64,000 nt of DNA from Leptolyngbya sp. FACHB-8. Its GTDB lineage: Bacteria > Cyanobacteriota > Cyanobacteriia > Elainellales > Elainellaceae. Below the pieces are notes generated by a model that saw nothing but the letters and a program-made list of their open reading frames with translations, did no database searches and was not told where the DNA came from. Position 1 is the first letter of the stretch. Every line of letters begins with the position of its first letter. The translations under genes were made by a program, and so were the position numbers. Of the stretch, positions 7,828 to 14,487 are shown piece after piece. The stretch lies in assembly GCF_014695575.1 (NCBI RefSeq), contig NZ_JACJOO010000095.1, forward strand, positions 1 through 64,000. The letters run 5' to 3'.

Positions 7828-8496
7828 ATGCTGAAAGCTCTCCTCTTTGATCTTGACGGCACCCTGACTCACTCAGATCCGGTGCATTATGTGACCTGGC
7901 AGGCCATTCTGCAAGACCATGGCATTGCCATGGATGAAGGTTTTTATAACACGCACATCAGTGGGCGCTTGAACGATCAGATTTTGCAGGATCTGCTTCC
8001 CCATCTAAATGCAACCGAGCGGCAGAAACTGAGTAACTTGAAAGAAGCAACCTTTCGGGAGCGCGCCCGAAATTTACAACCTTTGGCAGGGTCGTCGCAG
8101 GTGATTGAGTGGATGCAAGCTCAGGATTTAGGGCGGGCGATCGTCACCAATGCTCCCCGTGAAAACGCACACTTTATGCTGCAAGTGCTGGGATGGATAG
8201 ACCTTTTTCCTATCGTGGTGCTTGCGGAGGAATTACCCCGTGGGAAACCTGATCCGCTGCCGTATCAGACTGCCTTGCAACGAGTCGGAGTCGCCCCTGA
8301 GGAAGCACTTGTGTTTGAAGACTCTCCATCGGGAATCAAGTCGGCAGTCGCAGCGGGCATTGCAACAGTGGCGATCGCCAGTGGCCACCCTGCTGACTAT
8401 CTAGAAACCCTTAACCCTACCCTGGTTATTCCTGACTTTACTGACCCACGTCTGGCAGAGTTATTGGAACAACGGTATAGTCTGTTGCTTCGCTAA
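7828..8496 (+). CDS. HAD family hydrolase (beta-phosphoglucomutase-like)
   Basis: A 222-residue HAD-superfamily enzyme with all four motifs. These are LLFDLDGTLTHSD at the N-terminus (nucleophile Asp in DLD), VTNAPREN for motif II Thr, the lysine in PRGKPDPLPY, and VFEDSPSGIKSA for the acidic motif IV. A helical cap at about residues 15-85 makes it subclass I, typical of sugar phosphatases, phosphoglycolate phosphatases and beta-phosphoglucomutases. The substrate cannot be decided. It starts 16 bases after the hairpin, so it is probably its own unit. Confidence 0.88.
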   Translation: MLKALLFDLDGTLTHSDPVHYVTWQAILQDHGIAMDEGFYNTHISGRLNDQILQDLLPHLNATERQKLSNLKEATFRERARNLQPLAGSSQVIEWMQAQDLGRAIVTNAPRENAHFMLQVLGWIDLFPIVVLAEELPRGKPDPLPYQTALQRVGVAPEEALVFEDSPSGIKSAVAAGIATVAIASGHPADYLETLNPTLVIPDFTDPRLAELLEQRYSLLLR

Positions 8497-8539
8497 AACT
8501 TTCATCAACATTGCACAGTGAGACTCAGCCTTACGGTGC

Positions 8540-8636
8540 AACCTGAGTTCAGGTTAAGGGCGTTTTCAAGTGCTGCACGGTACTCGAAAACGCCCATTTT
8601 GGTGCGCGAAGCACACCAAAATGGGCACTTCAACCT
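8540..8636. repeat. Family-1 two-armed repeat, worn copy
   Basis: It begins AACCTGAGTTCAGGTTAAGG and contains both family hairpins: CGTTTTCAAGTGCTGCA…ACTCGAAAACG and CATTTTGGTG…CACCAAAATG. The right terminal repeat is reduced to CTTCAACC. It ends four bases before the cdsA stop, between converging genes, and so may serve as a bidirectional terminator. Confidence 0.7.
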
Positions 8637-8640
8637 TTGT

Positions 8641-9507
8641 TTAAGAGGGCAAAAGTGGCACCAGTAGTGTCACAAAGTAATACACCAGTGGTGCCGTAAA
8701 GACATAGCTATCGGCTCGATCCAAAATTCCACCGTGCCCTGGGATAAGTTGTCCAGAGTCTTTTACCCCAGCATCCCGCTTCATCATGGACTCTGTTAAA
8801 TCTCCCAGTAGGCTAGCAATGCCAATAAGCAGCCCCAGAGCCATGCCTGTGAGAGGAAAACCACCCCAATCTAGCCACCATGAACCAAACGCCCCTACCG
8901 TAACACTGCCCATCACCCCAAAAACTGCTCCCTCGACTGTCTTCTTAGGGCTAATGTTGGAGAGACGGGTACGGCCAAAAAATTTGCCAAACACATAGGC
9001 TCCAATATCAGCCGCCCAAATGCAGCCAAAGGCCAGTAGCGTTGCAGTCAAGCCCATAGGCATATGCCGGAGATCCAGATTGCCAGGCCAATAACCACTG
9101 AGAGGCAGGTTTGCCACATCGTCCTGACCGAGCAATCGCAATCGCACCCAATAGCTCGGCAAGTATCCCCCATAAAACAGCCCCAAAATTGAGGTAGAGA
9201 TGTCTGCAATCGTTGCGAGCTTGGGCTGAAACAGAAGATAAAAGCAGATAAACGTCCCTGCTACAGGAACGACAGCATCTGCCAGGCCAGGGACCGCAGT
9301 GGAAATCACGAGCAACACCTGACTGACAACCAGGGTTGTCTTGGCTGCAGGGACAATGTCTTTTGCCCGGACCAACTGAAAAAACTCCAACTGCCCTAAG
9401 TAGACCAGCAGCGCAATTCCAACGGTGTAATACCAACCCCCCAGGGTCGTCATCCCCACGGCAAGAATAATGGCAACAATGGCACTGAGAACACGGGGGA
9501 GGGGCAT
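8641..9507 (-). CDS. cdsA: Phosphatidate cytidylyltransferase
   Basis: A 288-residue integral membrane enzyme that converts phosphatidate and CTP to CDP-diacylglycerol, the branch point of phosphatidylglycerol synthesis. About eight membrane spans are visible. The family signature lies near the C-terminus: [20 protein letters not shown] followed by ILDRADSY, with the conserved Lys, Asp and DRxDS residues. It starts [19 protein letters not shown] and has normal length. It converges on the HAD gene across a repeat element. Confidence 0.95.
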   Translation of the reverse strand: MPLPRVLSAIVAIILAVGMTTLGGWYYTVGIALLVYLGQLEFFQLVRAKDIVPAAKTTLVVSQVLLVISTAVPGLADAVVPVAGTFICFYLLFQPKLATIADISTSILGLFYGGYLPSYWVRLRLLGQDDVANLPLSGYWPGNLDLRHMPMGLTATLLAFGCIWAADIGAYVFGKFFGRTRLSNISPKKTVEGAVFGVMGSVTVGAFGSWWLDWGGFPLTGMALGLLIGIASLLGDLTESMMKRDAGVKDSGQLIPGHGGILDRADSYVFTAPLVYYFVTLLVPLLPS

Positions 9508-9790
9508 GGCTAGACTGAGCTAAATAAAGTAGATGAAGATGAATTAGATGAGGGTGACGAACGGCTAGAACCCTCTCAAACTATATATTAAAGGCGGGTT
9601 AATCCTTGCGATGTTTTCCGGGTCACTCAAGATTTTTTTGTTTGCCTGAAAAACAAACGATAGAGTTATCAGGAAACAGGCCATCTTGCTTTGAATCATA
9701 GTGTGAAAGAACACTGACCGGGGCGACATCTGGAGAGATTCGTAGGGGATGTGGCTGTGGCCAGATATTTTCAATTTTTAGGGAGATTTT

Positions 9791-10477
9791 ATGACTCGAA
9801 TGATGTTGCCGCTCCGTGCCCTTGGTGTAATGGGGGCGATCGCCACCCTTGCTGGAAGTGCATGCTTTTCCTCAGCGGCCCTAGCTCAAACTCCTATTCT
9901 GGAGCGGGAGGGAAGTCTCCGCTCTCTCCAGGGCGAGCATGTTTACAACGGCACAGCGGGGCAACGAGTTGCTATTAGCCTCACCAGCACCGAGTTTGAC
10001 GGGGCGTTGACCTTGCTGTCTCCTAACGGCACAGAACTGGCCACCAACGAAGACTACGCCCGCAGCCAAAACCCCACCATTATCATCACCTTGCCCAGCA
10101 CGGGAGCTTACAAAATTTTAGCCCGTTCTTCCTACGGTCAAGCGGGTAGCTACACGGTGAATGTGCGTCCCGCTACGGCTTACGATGAGGCGTATGCACG
10201 CGGGGTTAACCTTGTTCAGTCTGGTAATTTCTTGGGGGCGATCGATGCTTTTCGTGAAGCTACCCAGGCAGATCCCAACCAGCCAGTTGCCTATTTAGAT
10301 ATGGCCGATGCGCTCTACACGGAAGCCACCCGACTCCGCCCAGAGGAAGCCCGCAACATTGTCGCCAACTACAACCGTGCTGCTGATCTCTATGCTCAGC
10401 AAGGTAATACAGAAATGGCTCAAATGCTACGGGAACAAGCTTCCTACCTGGAACAATCGGCCGCTGGTGGGCTCTAA
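9791..10477 (+). CDS. Exported PPC-domain and TPR protein
   Basis: A 228-residue secreted protein preceded by AGGGAGA. Residues 1-34 form a signal peptide ending in SAALAQ. Residues 40-118 form a jelly-roll PPC-like domain (GQRVAISLTSTEFDGALTLL, then TGAYKILARS and GSYTVNV). Residues 125-225 form two or three TPR-like helix pairs (NLVQSGNFLGAIDAFREATQ, PNQPVAYLDMADALY). PPC domains are common in cyanobacterial exported and kinase proteins; the kinase at 16.8-18.8 kb carries related domains. A role as a periplasmic interaction or binding protein is an inference. Confidence 0.75.
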   Translation: MTRMMLPLRALGVMGAIATLAGSACFSSAALAQTPILEREGSLRSLQGEHVYNGTAGQRVAISLTSTEFDGALTLLSPNGTELATNEDYARSQNPTIIITLPSTGAYKILARSSYGQAGSYTVNVRPATAYDEAYARGVNLVQSGNFLGAIDAFREATQADPNQPVAYLDMADALYTEATRLRPEEARNIVANYNRAADLYAQQGNTEMAQMLREQASYLEQSAAGGL

Positions 10478-10491
10478 ATTCGCTTAAATTT

Positions 10492-10538
10492 CCTTATGGA
10501 AAGCGGGCGGTGCTCAGCACTGCCCGCTTTCCATAAGG
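10492..10538. terminator. Bidirectional terminator hairpin
   Basis: CCTTATGGAAAGCGGGC pairs with GCCCGCTTTCCATAAGG between two converging genes, 14 bases after one stop and 20 bases after the other. Confidence 0.7.
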
Positions 10539-10557
10539 GGATTAAACAGCTATGCCG

Positions 10558-11151
10558 TTAATTGACCACTTGTGCTCCGTGGCTGCGAGGATCATCCTGA
10601 ACCGGGTTGCGGTTGGACGCTGCCTCCAGCTGGGAAACCTGTCCCTGGCGGGGTACGAAGGGTAAGTCGCTACCGGCTGCCAGAGCATCTAAATTAGCCG
10701 CCAGAATGGGGCGTGGTTGCTCCCCGATAATGCTGGCGATCGCTCCCCCATCCGGCTTCAAAAATACAAAATGAGGAATGCCATCCACCCGATACCGCAT
10801 CAGCTCTGGCAGCCACTTGTCATTGTCTACATTGAGCATGACGAAATTGATGCGTTCGCCATACTCCTGCTTCAAGGCTTCCATGTCGGGAGCCATAGCC
10901 TGGCAGCTGGTACACCAGTTGGCATAGAACTCCATCAAGGTTGGTTTGCCATTACTCAGGGCCATATCAAGAGGGGTGGATGCCTCTGCTTGAGCGGTCA
11001 AGGAAGAGGAGCCCGACTCAGTTTGAAGGCCTAGAAAAATAGCGGCGCTCAGGGCGATCGCCACCAGGGCAATTAAGAAGTTACGCACCCGCCCGGCCAT
11101 TGAGGTCGTGGTGGGTTCAGCAGAGGAAGGATTTGGGGAATTCAGGGTCAT
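10558..11151 (-). CDS. txlA: Thylakoid/membrane thioredoxin-like protein TxlA
   Basis: A 197-residue membrane-anchored thioredoxin. One N-terminal span (FLIALVAIALSAAIFLGLQ, 25-43) is followed by a linker and a thioredoxin fold with active site WCTSC (Cys80, Cys83) in YANWCTSCQAMAPDM. The cis-Pro region is GIPHFVFL. It matches TxlA of cyanobacteria and HCF164 of chloroplasts, which pass reducing power across the thylakoid membrane for cytochrome c maturation and redox control. Its divergent neighbour is the NIL-ferredoxin gene, another redox protein, which may share the short promoter region. Confidence 0.88.
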   Translation of the reverse strand: MTLNSPNPSSAEPTTTSMAGRVRNFLIALVAIALSAAIFLGLQTESGSSSLTAQAEASTPLDMALSNGKPTLMEFYANWCTSCQAMAPDMEALKQEYGERINFVMLNVDNDKWLPELMRYRVDGIPHFVFLKPDGGAIASIIGEQPRPILAANLDALAAGSDLPFVPRQGQVSQLEAASNRNPVQDDPRSHGAQVVN

Positions 11152-11252
11152 ATGCGTCGCAAAGATGCGCCTAAAATTTAGGTAGATTCATCAAGCTGGG
11201 CCACACGGCCCCTCTTTCCCAGTCTAGCGGAACTCACCCCCAAGGCTTTCCT

Positions 11253-11657
11253 GTGAAAAAACGCGTCACTCTCACGTTTCCTAAACGCTCTGTGCACATG
11301 CCCGTCACTTACCGGCTGGCAAAGGATTTTAATGTAGCAGCCAATATTATTCGGGCCCAGGTTGCTCCCAACCAGGTGGGTACCCTGGTGGTTGAGCTGT
11401 CGGGTGATATTGATCAGTTGGACGCGGCCTTGGAGTGGTTGCGATCGCAGGATATCGGCATTTCTACAGCCAGCCGTGAAATCTTAATTGCAGAAGACGT
11501 CTGCGTTCACTGTGGGCTTTGTACGGGAGTCTGTCCAACAGAAGCTCTGAGCCTGGACCCCACAACCTTTAAGCTGATGTTTACGCGATCGCGATGCATT
11601 GTCTGTGAACAGTGCATCCCTACCTGCCCAGTTGATGCCATTTCTACCAACTTGTAA
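11253..11657 (+). CDS. NIL-domain ferredoxin, 2[4Fe-4S]
   Basis: A 134-residue protein starting with GTG. Residues 1-85 form a NIL domain (KRVTLTFPKRSVHMPVTYRL, VGTLVVELSGDIDQLDAALEWL), a ligand-binding fold known from methionine transporters. The C-terminal part has two cluster motifs, CVHCGLCTGVCP and CIVCEQCIPTCP, for two [4Fe-4S] clusters. This fusion is common in cyanobacteria, but its redox partner is not established as far as I know. The next gene, nine bases downstream, is probably co-transcribed. Confidence 0.88.
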   Translation: MKKRVTLTFPKRSVHMPVTYRLAKDFNVAANIIRAQVAPNQVGTLVVELSGDIDQLDAALEWLRSQDIGISTASREILIAEDVCVHCGLCTGVCPTEALSLDPTTFKLMFTRSRCIVCEQCIPTCPVDAISTNL

Positions 11658-11666
11658 CGAGAAACT

Positions 11667-12137
11667 ATGGCTTCCTCTCGCCCCTCTCCAGTGCGTTCTC
11701 TCCTGACCTCAATGGTTCTTTTGATGTCAGCCTATAGCGTCTTGAGCTGGTTTTTATACCGAATTACGGCACCCCGATTTGTGTGGATTCTCGTAGCCGT
11801 ATTCGCGCTGTTTCAGGCCTTGTTGCTGACGACATTCTCTCGCGGATTTCGCACCTTCTTAAAGAATTGGCTGGAGTCTGACCTGGGATATTTTTCGGTT
11901 GTCATGGTTGCGGCTTTCTCCGTGACATTGGCGTTGATGTGGTACCACGTCTTTGAGTACTTTGTACTTGTAGCCGCCGCCGAAGTCCTGGCCCGGCTTG
12001 ACCTTCAGAATGCTGGCTTAAACCAGTGGCAGGCGTTGCTATTCATGACTCTTACCTCGGCACTGGGACTGGCTGTAGGATGGTCAGCTCGCCAGGCTAT
12101 CGAGGAAGCTATCCTTCACCTGGGTTGGTTTGCATAA
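11667..12137 (+). CDS. Membrane protein of unknown function, 156 aa
   Basis: A hydrophobic protein with four predicted spans (SLLTSMVLLMSAYSVLSWFL, FVWILVAVFALFQALLLTTF, YFSVVMVAAFSVTLALMWYH and ALLFMTLTSALGLAVGWSA). It starts nine bases after the NIL-ferredoxin and forms an operon with it. I recognise no motif with a known activity. The co-transcription suggests, but does not show, a shared function at a membrane. Confidence 0.7.
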   Translation: MASSRPSPVRSLLTSMVLLMSAYSVLSWFLYRITAPRFVWILVAVFALFQALLLTTFSRGFRTFLKNWLESDLGYFSVVMVAAFSVTLALMWYHVFEYFVLVAAAEVLARLDLQNAGLNQWQALLFMTLTSALGLAVGWSARQAIEEAILHLGWFA

Positions 12138-12266
12138 AAATCGCAGCCCCCGGAGGAGCTGCGCGGCGCATAAGGAGTGATGTTTAAAGCTTAGGGCGAT
12201 CGCCCTTTCTTCCACTCCGGGTTACGTTTTTTGATACACCAACTGCTCATGAGTTCGAGCAAGTGA

Positions 12267-12342
12267 ATAAGCTGAAGTGCCATTTCGGAGTGCCGCACGT
12301 TGCGCGGCACTCAAAAACGCCCGTAATCCGAATTCGGGTTAC
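12267..12342. repeat. Family-1 repeat, degenerate reversed copy
   Basis: ATAAGCTGAAGTGCCATTTCG runs into one family arm (GAGTGCCGCACGTTGCGCGGCACTC) and ends CCGAATTCGGGTTA, like the right terminus of family 1 in reverse. One arm is lost. Confidence 0.55.
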
Positions 12343-12395
12343 GCATTTATGTTGTAGTTAAGGTGCTCCGCGCCTCAACTACAACATAAATGCGT
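12341..12395. repeat. 22-bp stem hairpin
   Basis: ACGCATTTATGTTGTAGTT pairs with AACTACAACATAAATGCGT around GAGGCGCGG-like loop bases. It abuts the degenerate family-1 repeat. Confidence 0.75.
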
Positions 12396-12403
12396 AAATC
12401 CTG

Positions 12404-12432
12404 TTGAGTAAAACACAGGAAAGGGGTATATG
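12404..12432 (+). promoter_or_regulatory. Predicted promoter of the small RNA candidate
   Basis: TTGAGT at 12404-12409 and TATATG at 12427-12432 are separated by 17 bases, the ideal spacing for a group-1 sigma promoter. Each hexamer matches consensus at four of six positions. Initiation is expected near 12439. Confidence 0.45.
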
Positions 12433-12438
12433 GACGTT

Positions 12439-12543
12439 TGAGAAAGCGTCACATCTATCGGGATGACGGGAGATAGATATTTCACACTGAAATCGGTGTT
12501 TAACTGTCCGTGTCCCGCCGTCGCAGGCAGCGGGACACTTTTT
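12439..12543 (+). ncRNA. Candidate small RNA of about 105 nt
   Basis: A predicted promoter, about 70 bases without a start codon and RBS, and then a strong intrinsic terminator (GTGTCCCGC, loop, GCGGGACAC, TTTTT) form a complete unit. The next gene downstream is on the opposite strand, so this is not a leader. I do not recognise it as Yfr1, 6S, tmRNA or RNase P RNA. No conserved motif identifies a family. Confidence 0.5.
12510..12543 (+). terminator. Intrinsic terminator of the small RNA candidate
   Basis: A nine-pair G/C-rich stem (GTGTCCCGC/GCGGGACAC) is followed directly by five T residues on the plus strand. There is no T-run on the minus side, so it is directional. Confidence 0.8.
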
Positions 12544-12564
12544 GCATTTAATGCACATACATAT

Positions 12565-12645
12565 TAGACATCCTGCGTGAATCGTTGCGCGGCTGCGCGG
12601 CGCAACGATTCACGCTCTCACAAATCGATTCATGCAGGAGGTCTA
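12565..12645. repeat. Family-3 TA-flanked repeat, long copy
   Basis: Inverted ends GACATCCTGCGTGAATCG and CGATTCATGCAGGAGGTC (two mismatches) are flanked by TA on both sides and enclose 77 bp. The left end runs into an internal hairpin GCGTGAATCGTTGCGC…GCGCAACGATTCACGC. A shorter relative lies at 16034-16087. Confidence 0.65.
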
Positions 12646-12706
12646 TTGAAAGAGGTTGATTTTTCGTCTTTAGAAGACTCAAAACGTCAACCTCTTTAAC
12701 TGTTTT

Positions 12707-12817
12707 TTATCGACTGCGGGTTGTAAAGATCGTTGTGAACATCATCAGAAATCCACACAGAAGGATGGCGATCGCCACTCCGCCCAGAATTAAGTTTGAG
12801 GTTTCAGTCGGTTCCAT
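12707..12817 (-). CDS. 36-residue single-span membrane protein
   Basis: The start at 12817 gives MEPTETSNLILGGVAIAILL, then CGFLMMFTTIFTTRSR. Residues 8-30 form one hydrophobic helix, with a basic tail. A longer frame extends upstream to 12913, but that part is the antisense-shifted reading of the neighbouring gene. The ATG lies 28 bases inside the end of the upstream membrane gene, which suggests translational coupling. I do not recognise it as a known photosystem, b6f or NDH small subunit. Coding status is inferred from composition and context only. Confidence 0.45.
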   Translation of the reverse strand: MEPTETSNLILGGVAIAILLCGFLMMFTTIFTTRSR

Positions 12818-13170
12818 TGGCGTACTCGGTGGGAAATAAACAGCACCAGTGAACGGAGGAAGGCTTCTAGACTCTGGGGACGGGCGATCGCCCATCCATT
12901 CACGGTGATACAAAACAGCCCTAACCCCATCAAGATGAAGGTCGGAGCCATCACTACCCCAATCACATACCAGGTCATGACATGCAGCAGCATCAAGAGG
13001 GCATAGGTGCTAGCGGCCAGAGTAATCCAATGGCGGCTGCTGGCAGGACGATGAAGCCCCGTAAAAAGGAGGGTTTGAAAAGTCGCGAGCAAATTTGCTG
13101 GCACCAGAACCGCACAGATCGCTACACAATGCTGCCGGGAAAAATCGAACAAGCTGGCAAAATCAATCAT
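12790..13170 (-). CDS. Small membrane protein, three spans
   Basis: A 126-residue protein with three hydrophobic segments: AICAVLVPANLLATFQTLLF, WITLAASTYALLMLLHVMTW with its extension, and APTFILMGLGLFCITVNGW. The C-terminus is basic. I recognise no family. Its last codons overlap the start of the 36-residue membrane protein gene, so the two are probably one unit and might form a complex. Confidence 0.6.
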   Translation of the reverse strand: MIDFASLFDFSRQHCVAICAVLVPANLLATFQTLLFTGLHRPASSRHWITLAASTYALLMLLHVMTWYVIGVVMAPTFILMGLGLFCITVNGWAIARPQSLEAFLRSLVLFISHRVRQWNRLKPQT

Positions 13171-13206
13171 GTGAAAAGGGATTTGGGAACTACGCCTTAA
13201 GGCTTA

Positions 13207-13548
13207 TCACTTCCCCCCATAATAGAATGCGATTTCTTTATCTTTGAGGGGTGCGAACCCCGCATTCTGTAACATTTGATTGAGCTCATCTTGAGCAATG
13301 TGCTTGGCCCCAATGCGGACAATGCGTGAGCGCATTGTATTGCTCACCCCGCTGCGTTGCCGTCCGGCCTCCAGACCCATAACTTTGTTATATAAGTTCA
13401 ACTTTTCGGCAGGGATGGGGGTGCCATCAAAATCGATTCCCTGGGCGATCGCTGTATCCACCGCATCCGCACCCACCAAATCATTTGCATTCGTTACATC
13501 AGACATGCCCGCGATACCAACCTGATCAATCAAAAGTACGCCCCTCAT
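13207..13548 (-). CDS. Hypothetical protein, 113 aa
   Basis: The open frame reaches 13605, but its first ATG lies inside the terminal repeat of the mobile element at 13593-13724 and cannot be ancestral. The ATG at 13548 (MRGVLLIDQVGIAGMSDVTN) is the more likely start and gives 113 residues. The protein is soluble, with a basic middle (RQRSGVSNTMRSRIVRIG) and a helical C-terminal part (IAQDELNQMLQNAGFAPL). No family was recognised. The insertion sits only 45 bases upstream, so it may have altered this gene's promoter. Confidence 0.55.
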   Translation of the reverse strand: MRGVLLIDQVGIAGMSDVTNANDLVGADAVDTAIAQGIDFDGTPIPAEKLNLYNKVMGLEAGRQRSGVSNTMRSRIVRIGAKHIAQDELNQMLQNAGFAPLKDKEIAFYYGGK

Positions 13549-13583
13549 TATATTGTGCGATCGCTCCCAACCTTCTCTCGTCG

Positions 13584-13592
13584 GGATCAAGC
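13584..13592. repeat. Target-site duplication, left (family 2 copy 1)
   Basis: GGATCAAGC occurs here and again at 13725-13733, exactly bordering the 132-bp element. The nine-base direct repeat marks insertion. Confidence 0.8.
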
Positions 13593-13724
13593 CAGCAATT
13601 CTCATTTTGAAATCAGGCCCGAAAACCGCGCGCCTTTGGCGCGCGGTTTTCGGGCATCAAAGCCAAGAGTTCACGCCCTACGGGCGTGAACTCTTGGCTT
13701 TGATGCCCATACTGAGAATTGCTG
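13593..13724. mobile_element. Family-2 132-bp two-armed element, copy 1
   Basis: The perfect 12-bp ends CAGCAATTCTCA and TGAGAATTGCTG enclose two strong hairpins. Arm one is GGCCCGAAAACCGCGCGCC…GGCGCGCGGTTTTCGGGC and arm two is CATCAAAGCCAAGAGTTCACGCC with its complement. Nine-base target duplications flank it. It has no coding capacity, so it fits a non-autonomous element moved by a transposase elsewhere in the genome. Confidence 0.85.
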
Positions 13725-14487
13725 GGATCAAGCCGAATTGAAGTGAATTGCCCTGGAAGGCAGTTTGCAAAAGGCTCTGTATGTTCTCTCAAGCAATTCA
13801 CAGTTTCTTGGGTATATAAGGGGGAGGAGGGCGATCGCCCTCCTCCCCCTTATTTGCTCCTAATACTCAGCACTATGAGCTTGCCTATGTTGAGATAGGC
13901 GTACTCGGTGATTTAACCTGCACCTCTATACCCGCTGGGGAGATTGAATTTGTGATTAAACCTTCTACCCCATAAGGCATAAATTTTTTGGTCATATTGT
14001 ATTAGTGAACTCAGCCCCCAATCAGACCAGGCAGGTTGCCATGCATCTCAAGCTGTATTTTCATTGTCTGGAGCTGTCGCTTAATTTTTCCTCTATCCAG
14101 CGTGTCCTAAGTTTCGGACCAGGAGCGCTGGAAGAATTACGGAGAGCCCTTTCGCCTCACTCTTGGCCAGAGAGAGGACGTGTATGAAGCCTCGCCTCCT
14201 TTCCTCAACGTCACTTTCACTACATAACGGTGACAATATTACGGATTGTAAAGGTGATCCCCGGAAGCTCTTGACCAAAATCGCGGTCAGGCATAAAGAA
14301 AATCTTTGGGTAGACGAGTTTATCGAGAAAAGTTGTCTACTCTGATAAAGACAACCCTGAGGATTGCAGCCGCGCCATTGGCCAGGGTTGACCTGGATAA
14401 GCAGGGATTGTTTGTCATCCTAGACAGAATGCTCTCAGCCCCGGTGTTGTTCAGAATTGCTCAGCCATAGACACACAGGCAGGTCTT
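13725..14487. other. Long spacer before gnd
   Basis: About 760 bases without a convincing gene. Short frames at 14005-14187 (plus) and 14093-14278 (minus) lack RBS and domain signal. The notable structure is the HIP1-centred palindrome at 13816-13853. The gnd promoter must lie in the last 150 bases. Confidence 0.5.
13816..13853. repeat. Perfect 38-bp palindrome centred on HIP1
   Basis: ATAAGGGGGAGGAGGGCGAT is followed directly by its exact complement, with no loop. The centre is GCGATCGC. Confidence 0.85.

Noticed and set aside
9565-9774. 69-residue minus-strand ORF upstream of cdsA
   Set aside because: It has no RBS, domain or conserved feature and lies in a low-complexity promoter region.
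14005-14278. Two opposed 60-residue ORFs before gnd
   Set aside because: They overlap each other, and neither has a ribosome binding site or a recognisable motif.
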